DNA of 11,589 nucleotides from positions 1 through 11,589 of the forward strand of contig JBAWAP010000440.1 of assembly GCA_049589355.1 (NCBI GenBank). Direction: 5' to 3'. How positions within the stretch are numbered: position 1 is the first letter of the stretch; each line of letters opens with the position of its first letter. The stretch comes from JBAWAP01 sp049589355 (GTDB lineage Bacteria; Chloroflexota; Anaerolineae; VGOG01). The notes beneath the pieces were generated by a model that searched no databases, was not told the origin of the DNA, and worked only from the letters and a program-made list of their open reading frames with translations. Shown here in pieces: positions 6,746 to 11,589 of the stretch. The position numbers and the translations under genes are program-made.

Positions 6746-7606
6746 TCAATGATCCTCTCTATTCCATACCTCGTGCTTCACCATATTCTTGCCGTTACGC
6801 TTTGCGGCATACATCAGATCGTCTGCCTGGCGAATCATCTCACTGACCGAATCTGGCGGTCCAGTAAAGGTCACGGCGCCGAAGCTAAAAGTCACCGGCC
6901 ATCCCTTATCCGCCATGGTATCCAAAAGACGCTGGCGAATTTTATAGATAACTTTCTGAGCTGGTTCATACCCCGTCTCCGGCAACAAGATGGCGAACTC
7001 ATCACCTCCAGGTCGTGCAACTACATCAGTTGCTCGAACCTGACCCTTCATCGCTTCGGCTGTTAATCGCAACAGATTGTCACCAGTATTGTGTCCAAAA
7101 CGGTCGTTGATGCTCTTGAAATTATCCAGATCAATATAGATCAGGGTAAAGGGATGTTTATATCTACGAGCCCGGTCTAGTTCAAGGTTGGCCAGTTCAG
7201 TGAAGAATCTCATATTGGTTACTCCTGTTAAAATATCCGTTCTTGCTAACTCCTCTTCGCGCTCCAACCTACGCTTCAGCGCTGACACAAGCATAGCAAC
7301 TATCAAGAAGAAGGTCAATCTCGTGGCTGCATTCCAATAAGGAATCGCCGGATGCGAATAAGTTGCTCCTGCTAGCAAATCCATCGCCAACCACGTGGCA
7401 GCGCTCATAACAGAGATGAAAACCCCAGCCCATTGGTCCACAACCCAGGTCGCCCCAAGAATGGGCAGCAAATAGAACACCGAGAAAGAAATCTCTGGAC
7501 CCGTCAGGTAATCAATCACCCCCAGGCATAAAACCAATACGAATCCCAACGCGGTCAGAAACCACCGGGGCTGTCTGTAGAGAACCCGCGTCACATTTCT
7601 CATCAT
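6746..7606 (-). CDS. Membrane-anchored diguanylate cyclase (GGDEF)
   Basis: Predicted to make cyclic di-GMP from two GTP at the membrane. Numbered from the longest frame (start 7678, 310 residues): four hydrophobic segments at about 39-57, 63-80, 84-103 and 118-135, a short charged linker, then a full GGDEF domain with ARTDILTG (145-152), YIDLDNFKSIND (181-192, metal Asp183) and RPGGDEF (222-228). The inhibitory I-site RxxD is present as RATD (215-218), five residues before GGDEF, so product inhibition is expected. The N-terminal membrane part has no recognisable sensor fold. The frame opens at a TTG (7678) with no Shine-Dalgarno; I prefer the ATG pair at 7606/7603, preceded by GAGGG at short spacing, giving 286 or 285 residues. 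It lies 175 bases after pfkA and 197 before treT, possibly monocistronic. No EAL, HD-GYP or PilZ partner is in the window. Confidence 0.9.
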   Translation of the reverse strand: MMRNVTRVLYRQPRWFLTALGFVLVLCLGVIDYLTGPEISFSVFYLLPILGATWVVDQWAGVFISVMSAATWLAMDLLAGATYSHPAIPYWNAATRLTFFLIVAMLVSALKRRLEREEELARTDILTGVTNMRFFTELANLELDRARRYKHPFTLIYIDLDNFKSINDRFGHNTGDNLLRLTAEAMKGQVRATDVVARPGGDEFAILLPETGYEPAQKVIYKIRQRLLDTMADKGWPVTFSFGAVTFTGPPDSVSEMIRQADDLMYAAKRNGKNMVKHEVWNREDH

Positions 7607-7781
7607 TCCCTCGGCGTTACTTGCCCTGTCAACGTATCCATCCAACACGAGTTTTCGCTCCTTCACTTTTTGATCCAATTGTATACCGATAAACAGTCAG
7701 GCTTCTTTTTGGACTCACAACCAGTAGTTCAATTAATGTATTGTCTGCTTCCCCTGCATCTAACTTTCGGGCAATTCTTGG

Positions 7782-8753
7782 TTACTTTGCTAACACTCGC
7801 GCCAGCTCCAGCAGGCGCAGGTCCAGCGGCTTCTTGTTGGCGACCACTTCAGATAATGGTGTGGCTGCCATCTCACCCTTGAGCAGGCCCACCAGCATCC
7901 CATGCTCGCCCCGAGCCAGGTGTTCGGTAGCCGCCGCACCCAACCGGGTGGCCAGCAGCCGGTCGAAGGCACCAGGAGCGCCGCCTCGCTGTACGTGGCC
8001 TAGAATCGTCACCCGTAGCTCGAAGCCCAACCGGTCATGATGTTTCTGGAAATACCGGGCTAACCCCTCGGCATTGTATCGGGCACCTTCGGCAACCACT
8101 ACCAGGGCGTGAGGTTTGCCACGATCGTAGGCGGCACGCAGTTCGGCAGCCACGGCTTCCGGATCCGTCTCCACTTCGGGGATGACAATGACCTCGGCCC
8201 CACCAGCAATGCCAGCCACCAGGGCCAGGTAGCCACACTCGCGACCCATGACTTCGACTAGAAAGGCCCGTTGATGCGAAGAGGCAGTGACCTTCAGCCG
8301 ATCAATAGCCTCCAGGGCAACATCAAGAGCGGTATCCACGCCAATCGAAATATCCGTCCCATAGAGGTCGTTGTCAATGGTCGAGGCCACACCGACCACC
8401 GGGAACCCCATCTGGGATAGCCCATAAGCACCGGTCTGAGATCCATTGCCCCCCATGATGACCAGGGCCTCGATGTCATGCTGATGCAGCGTCCGTAGCG
8501 CCTTCAGACGTCCTTCCTCGGTCTTGAACTCAGGGCAGCGGGCGCTGCCCAGCACGGTGCCACCCTGCTGGATGATGCCGCCCACATCTCGGGCCCCCAG
8601 GGGCACGATGTTTTCGGTGATGAGGCCGAGATAGCCGTGACGGACGCCGAAGACATCCCAGCCCTTTTCGATTCCGGTCCGCACCACGGCCCGGATAGCG
8701 GCATTCATGCCGGGGGCATCACCCCCACTGGTCAAGACGGCGATCCGTTTCAT
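7782..8753 (-). CDS. pfkA: 6-phosphofructokinase PfkA, ATP-type with altered nucleotide-site residues
   Basis: Phosphorylates fructose-6-phosphate to fructose-1,6-bisphosphate, the committing step of glycolysis. The 323 residues match the PfkA length, and numbering coincides with E. coli PfkA. Seen: TSGGDAPGMNAAIR (8-21), GSAR with Arg72, catalytic TIDND (Asp127, Asp129), SSHQR (Arg162), MGR (Arg171), GHVQRGG (Arg256, equal to E. coli Arg243) and AFDR. Gly104 points to ATP rather than pyrophosphate. Unusual: Asn103 replaces the Asp of the GGDGS motif, and Ser124 replaces the Gly of ATP enzymes or Lys of pyrophosphate enzymes. The ATG at 8753 has GGAGGG just upstream and overlaps the stop of the preceding small ORF as ATGA; an upstream TTG frame to 8840 lacks conserved residues. 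It shares about 87% identity over the last 127 residues with the paralogue at the right edge. Confidence 0.93.
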   Translation of the reverse strand: MKRIAVLTSGGDAPGMNAAIRAVVRTGIEKGWDVFGVRHGYLGLITENIVPLGARDVGGIIQQGGTVLGSARCPEFKTEEGRLKALRTLHQHDIEALVIMGGNGSQTGAYGLSQMGFPVVGVASTIDNDLYGTDISIGVDTALDVALEAIDRLKVTASSHQRAFLVEVMGRECGYLALVAGIAGGAEVIVIPEVETDPEAVAAELRAAYDRGKPHALVVVAEGARYNAEGLARYFQKHHDRLGFELRVTILGHVQRGGAPGAFDRLLATRLGAAATEHLARGEHGMLVGLLKGEMAATPLSEVVANKKPLDLRLLELARVLAK

Positions 8754-8971
8754 GTTCCCTCCAACTTCCACCAATAATAGTCGCTGATACGCATCAACTC
8801 TATCGTCATGGCGCAGTAGGTCATTCTTGCGCTCAGACAAGTTGTCTGTGCTTGAGATAAGTGCAGCATGTTGCCCTTGGTCAAGCCATCCTCAGGCCAG
8901 AAGGGTTTGTCCAGATGGGACACGGGCACCGATCGCCCTGCCACTTGCCACGTTTCGGATGTGGCTTTCAT
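8750..8971 (-). CDS. 73-residue ORF with LigD polymerase-like N-terminus (fragment or small protein)
   Basis: Residues 8-36 (roughly WQVAGRSVPVSHLDKPFW, then PEDGLTKGNML) closely resemble the start of LigD-type primase-polymerase domains, which read like GR-x-hydrophobic-NLDK-hydrophobic-PEDG-TKGDL. The remaining 37 residues (from HLSQAQ) do not continue that domain in any of the three frames, so the catalytic region is absent. Yet expression signals are intact: GAGGAGG (8977-8983) sits five bases before the ATG, directly after the glgP stop, and the TGA stop overlaps the pfkA ATG as ATGA. It could be a deletion remnant that still serves as a translational coupler for pfkA, or a real small protein. 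No DNA-repair role is supported, because the active-site Asp residues and nucleotide-binding motifs of the polymerase are missing. Confidence 0.55.
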   Translation of the reverse strand: MKATSETWQVAGRSVPVSHLDKPFWPEDGLTKGNMLHLSQAQTTCLSARMTYCAMTIELMRISDYYWWKLEGT

Positions 8972-8984
8972 GCCAGCCTCCTCA

Positions 8985-11123
8985 TCATGGTTCCTTACCC
9001 TTCAGAGCGAGGGCCTGGACATAGAACCGGTCTACGTATTCCTTCACCATCCGCCGGGTGCTAAAAATGGGAGCCACGCTTTTGATGGCTGCCTTCATCA
9101 CTTGAACGAACCCGTGAGGCACCCCATCGTCGGATCGTTGGTAGTAGAGCGAAATGACCTTTTCCTCTAGAAGACGGTATATAGCCTCGGCATCGGCTTG
9201 CGCACGGTCTCCCTCAATCTCACCTCCACCAAAGGCCCAGCCGTTTGTGCCATCGTATCCCTCAATCCACCACCCGTCCAGAATCGAGATATTCGGAACA
9301 CCGTTGATACTGGCTTTCATGCCGCTGGTCCCGCTGGCCTCAAGAGACGACAAGGGGTTATTGAGCCAGACATCCACTCCATGCACCATGTACTCCGCCA
9401 GTTGCTGGTCATAGTTCTCTACGAAAGCGATTCTGCCACCGCACTCAGGATCCTGGGCCAGGCGAAAGATCTTTTGAATCAAGCGCTTACCCTCGAGGTC
9501 AGCGGGATGGGCTAACCCGGCAAAGATGATCTGCACCGGATGCCAGGGGTCCGTAAGCAGGCGTTTCAGCCTTTCGAGGTCGTAGAGGATGAGATCGGGC
9601 CGTTTGTAGCTGGTGAACCGTCGCGCAAACCCCAGGGTCAGAATCTCAGGGTCGAGCAGGGCGCCGAAGGCGATGACGTTACAGGTAGCTACCTTGTCCT
9701 GCTGCCAGCGTGCCCGGGCCTGCTTATCAATCTGGGCAAGCAGTAAGCCTTTGAGTTCCTGGCGCCGGTGCCACAGTTCGTGATCGGGAATCTCGTCCAC
9801 CAGTTCCCATATCGCCGGGCGATCTTGGTGAGCGGGCCAGGCCGGGCCCAGGTATCCGGTCAGCAACGGTTGCAAGCGAATGGGCTCGATCCAGCTCAGC
9901 AGGTGAACGCCGTTGGTAATCGCCTCGATGGGTACTTCGTCCTCTTTCTTGTCCGGCCACAGGCCAGCCCACATTTTGCGAGCCACCTGACCGTGTCGCT
10001 GGCTGACCGCGTTACGGAACTGGGCCATTCGCAGGGCGAAGACAGTCATGTTGAACCCCGCGCCAGGATCCTGTGGGTTGACTCCAAATTGAAGGAAGGT
10101 GTCGCGATCAATGCCTGGCTTGGAATAGTAATGATAGAAATACTTATCCATTAGCTGGAAGGGGAAGATGTCAGTTCCCGCCGGCACAGGGGTATGGGTG
10201 GTGAAAATCGTGCTTGCCCGCACCTGCCGACTGGCTTCCTCAAAGCTCGCCCCCTCCTCGACCAACGTGCGAATGCGCTCAAGGATGGCCAGGGCTGGAT
10301 GCCCCTCGTTCAGGTGAAGGGCGGCAGGCCGAATGCCCAAGGCTTCCAGCACGCGCATCCCTCCCATCCCCAACACAATCTCCTGCCGCAACCGCTGCTC
10401 AAGGTCACTGGCATAGAGGTGGTGGGCAATGGCCCGATCCCAGGGTTGATTGGCGTCGAGGTCAGCGTCCATCAGGTACAGCGAGACCCGGCCCACGGCC
10501 ACCTTCCAGACCGCCATGTGGACCGGAGGATCGAAGAGGGGCACCTGGACAGTGAGCCGCTTGCCCTCGCTGTCCAGCACAGGGGTGATGGGGTCATAAG
10601 TTCGGTCCAGGGTCTCCTCCACATCTTCCTGCCACCCGTCTTCCCGGATCCGCTGCCAGACGTAGCCCTGCGAATAGATCATGCCCATCGCCACCACTGG
10701 GACTGCTAGGTCGCTACACTCCTTGAGGTGATCCCCAGCCAGGATGCCTAACCCTCCGGCATAGACTGGAAGCGAGGCATGGAGGCCGTACTCGGCGGAA
10801 AAGTAGGCCAGCGGCGACGGGAGACGGCCATACTCAGCGGCAAACCACCCCGCCTGGGAAGCCGTTTCCGCCCCAAACTGGTCCATCACGGCGTCATAGT
10901 GCGTCAGAAATTCCTGGTCCTGTGCTGCACTCGCAAGCACCTCTGGTGGAAGGAAGGCCAACATTCGCACGGGGTTGTGTCCGCTTTCACGCCAGGCCTG
11001 CAGATCCAGGGCGCGAAACAGCTCCCGCGCCGGTGGGTTCCAGCTCCACCACAGGTTGTAGGCCAGCCTTCCCAGGCCGCGAATGCGCTCCGGGAGATTA
11101 GGGAATTGACTGATCTCGCTCAT
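8985..11123 (-). CDS. glgP: Alpha-glucan (glycogen) phosphorylase, short bacterial type, GT35
   Basis: Cytosolic PLP enzyme that releases glucose-1-phosphate from glycogen or maltodextrin. The 712 residues fit the shorter alpha-glucan phosphorylase clade found in thermophiles, rather than the E. coli type of about 800. An N-terminal DUF3417-like segment (about 10-110) with LAYNLWWSWNPPA opens the protein. Then come YFSAEYGLHASLPVYAGGLG (glycine loop near 110-130), HLNEGHPA, TTHTPVPAGTDIFP, RRFTSYKRPDL, and the PLP site GTSGMKASINGV with Lys603. The second ATG (11123) is preferred because AAGGAG lies seven bases before it, but only one base before the first ATG (11129). It lies between the two pfkA paralogues, 81 bases after one and 231 before the other, consistent with a glycogen-breakdown operon feeding glycolysis. 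Confidence 0.95.
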   Translation of the reverse strand: MSEISQFPNLPERIRGLGRLAYNLWWSWNPPARELFRALDLQAWRESGHNPVRMLAFLPPEVLASAAQDQEFLTHYDAVMDQFGAETASQAGWFAAEYGRLPSPLAYFSAEYGLHASLPVYAGGLGILAGDHLKECSDLAVPVVAMGMIYSQGYVWQRIREDGWQEDVEETLDRTYDPITPVLDSEGKRLTVQVPLFDPPVHMAVWKVAVGRVSLYLMDADLDANQPWDRAIAHHLYASDLEQRLRQEIVLGMGGMRVLEALGIRPAALHLNEGHPALAILERIRTLVEEGASFEEASRQVRASTIFTTHTPVPAGTDIFPFQLMDKYFYHYYSKPGIDRDTFLQFGVNPQDPGAGFNMTVFALRMAQFRNAVSQRHGQVARKMWAGLWPDKKEDEVPIEAITNGVHLLSWIEPIRLQPLLTGYLGPAWPAHQDRPAIWELVDEIPDHELWHRRQELKGLLLAQIDKQARARWQQDKVATCNVIAFGALLDPEILTLGFARRFTSYKRPDLILYDLERLKRLLTDPWHPVQIIFAGLAHPADLEGKRLIQKIFRLAQDPECGGRIAFVENYDQQLAEYMVHGVDVWLNNPLSSLEASGTSGMKASINGVPNISILDGWWIEGYDGTNGWAFGGGEIEGDRAQADAEAIYRLLEEKVISLYYQRSDDGVPHGFVQVMKAAIKSVAPIFSTRRMVKEYVDRFYVQALALKGKEP

Positions 11124-11130
11124 GGTCATT

Positions 11131-11136
11131 CTCCTT
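11131..11136 (-). promoter_or_regulatory. Shine-Dalgarno deciding the glgP start
   Basis: AAGGAG is seven bases from the ATG at 11123 and only one base from the ATG at 11129, so initiation at 11123 is favoured and the first two codons (Met-Thr) are probably not translated. Confidence 0.7.
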
Positions 11137-11163
11137 GGCTAATGTGTACAAGATGTGTTGGAT

Positions 11164-11178
11164 AGATCCTAGGGATCT
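11164..11178 (-). other. Small intercistronic hairpin between pfkA paralogue and glgP
   Basis: AGATCC (11164-11169) and GGATCT (11173-11178) form a perfect 6-bp stem with a 3-base loop, about 27 bases after the stop of the pfkA paralogue. No U-tract follows on the minus strand, so it is a weak terminator at best and may let transcription continue into glgP. Confidence 0.35.
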
Positions 11179-11204
11179 GCATACTTTCCACAGATGCGCC
11201 TTGT

Positions 11205-11589
11205 TCATTTTGCCAACACGCGCGCTAACTCTAACCATCGCAGATCCAACTGTTTCTTATTGGCAACGACTTCAACCAAAGGGGTGGCTGCAATCTCGCC
11301 CTTAAGCAAGCCCACCATTAGCCCATGCTTGCCCAGGGCCAGGTGCTCGGTGGCTGCCGCGCCCAGCCGGGTGGCCAGCAGCCGGTCGAAAGCACCAGGT
11401 GCGCCGCCCCACTGCACGTGGCCCAGGGTCGTCACCCGCAACTCGAAGCCCAGTCGTTCCCGATGCTCCTCGAAGTAGCGGGCCAGCCCTTCGGCGTTGT
11501 ATTGGGCACCCTCGGCGACCACCACCAAAGCGTGAGGTTTGCCCCGCTCGTAGGCAGCACGCAACTCGGCGGCCACGGCTTCCGGATCC
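11205..11589 (-). CDS. Second 6-phosphofructokinase paralogue (C-terminal part, 5' end outside window)
   Basis: The frame runs off the right edge; about 127 residues are visible, equal to residues 197-323 of the complete pfkA at 7782-8753. About 16 positions differ (about 87% identity), and the DNA carries many synonymous changes, so it is an established duplication and not an assembly copy. AFDR (the second F6P arginine) and the C-terminal ELARVLAK are kept. The key change is in GHVQ-x-GG: Trp replaces the arginine (E. coli Arg243) that reaches across the subunit interface to the 6-phosphate of fructose-6-phosphate. The codon is TGG, where the paralogue has CGA. The protein may therefore be weakly active, regulatory (mixed tetramers) or of altered substrate preference. 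The stop is 81 bases before the glgP ATG, suggesting one operon. Confidence 0.9.
   Translation of the reverse strand, partial: DPEAVAAELRAAYERGKPHALVVVAEGAQYNAEGLARYFEEHRERLGFELRVTTLGHVQWGGAPGAFDRLLATRLGAAATEHLALGKHGLMVGLLKGEIAATPLVEVVANKKQLDLRWLELARVLAK

Noticed and set aside
7678..7706. TACAAT as a -10 box for the cyclase gene
   Set aside because: No acceptable -35 box at 16-18 bases (the 17-base position reads AGAAGC); too weak to list as a promoter.
8754..8840. 29-residue upstream extension of PfkA from a TTG
   Set aside because: PfkA proteins start at the MKRIAVLTSGG segment, the ATG at 8753 has its own Shine-Dalgarno, and the extension overlaps the LigD-like ORF in another frame.
9154..11165. 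Plus-strand ORFs across glgP, including 171 and 128 residues
   Set aside because: Antisense to a complete phosphorylase with all motifs; composition is typical of complement frames in GC-rich genes.
1..11589. CRISPR array, tRNA/rRNA, transposase, riboswitch or phage gene
   Set aside because: I saw no regularly spaced repeats, no cloverleaf-like sequence with TTC-loop signatures, no DDE or tyrosine recombinase motifs, and no long structured leader that I could recognise.

Overview
All eleven genes I can support lie on the minus strand, so the window reads right to left: partial second pfkA, glgP, a 73-codon LigD-like fragment, pfkA, a diguanylate cyclase, treT, a D-aminoacylase-type deacylase, a C45-type acyltransferase/hydrolase, an MttB C-terminal fragment, an M20 amidohydrolase and an atypical response regulator. 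The gene set (a TreT-type trehalose synthase typical of thermophiles and deep-branching bacteria, a short-type alpha-glucan phosphorylase, MttB-family methyltransferase sequence and palindromic repeats) fits a Chloroflexota bacterium, possibly Anaerolineae-like. This is an impression from protein flavour, not a computed placement.

Right half (about 5313-11589): storage-carbon metabolism. GlgP would release glucose-1-phosphate from glycogen, PfkA commits hexose phosphate to glycolysis, and TreT interconverts trehalose with nucleotide-sugar plus glucose. A membrane GGDEF protein with an I-site sits between pfkA and treT. Two pfkA paralogues flank glgP; the one at the right edge has lost an arginine that normally binds fructose-6-phosphate. 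Between glgP and pfkA is a short ORF with a strong Shine-Dalgarno and an ATGA overlap with pfkA; its first ~36 residues look like the N-terminus of a LigD-type primase-polymerase.

Left half (about 210-5231): an amide/acyl-amino-acid hydrolysis block. A clear sigma70-type promoter overlapping the treT stop codon begins this unit. It encodes three unrelated amide-bond enzymes in series (amidohydrolase-superfamily D-aminoacylase, Ntn-type C45, metallo M20D), a truncated trimethylamine-methyltransferase-like C-terminus in frame with the C45 gene, and finally a winged-helix response regulator that lacks the phospho-acceptor aspartate. A perfect 15-bp palindromic hairpin encodes the last residues of the D-aminoacylase and sits just before the C45 ribosome-binding site.

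The left edge carries a long imperfect inverted repeat downstream of the response regulator. I saw no tRNA, rRNA, CRISPR array, transposase or phage gene. There is no gene-free stretch over 300 bases; the largest gaps are 1-209, 6549-6745 and 7607-7781.
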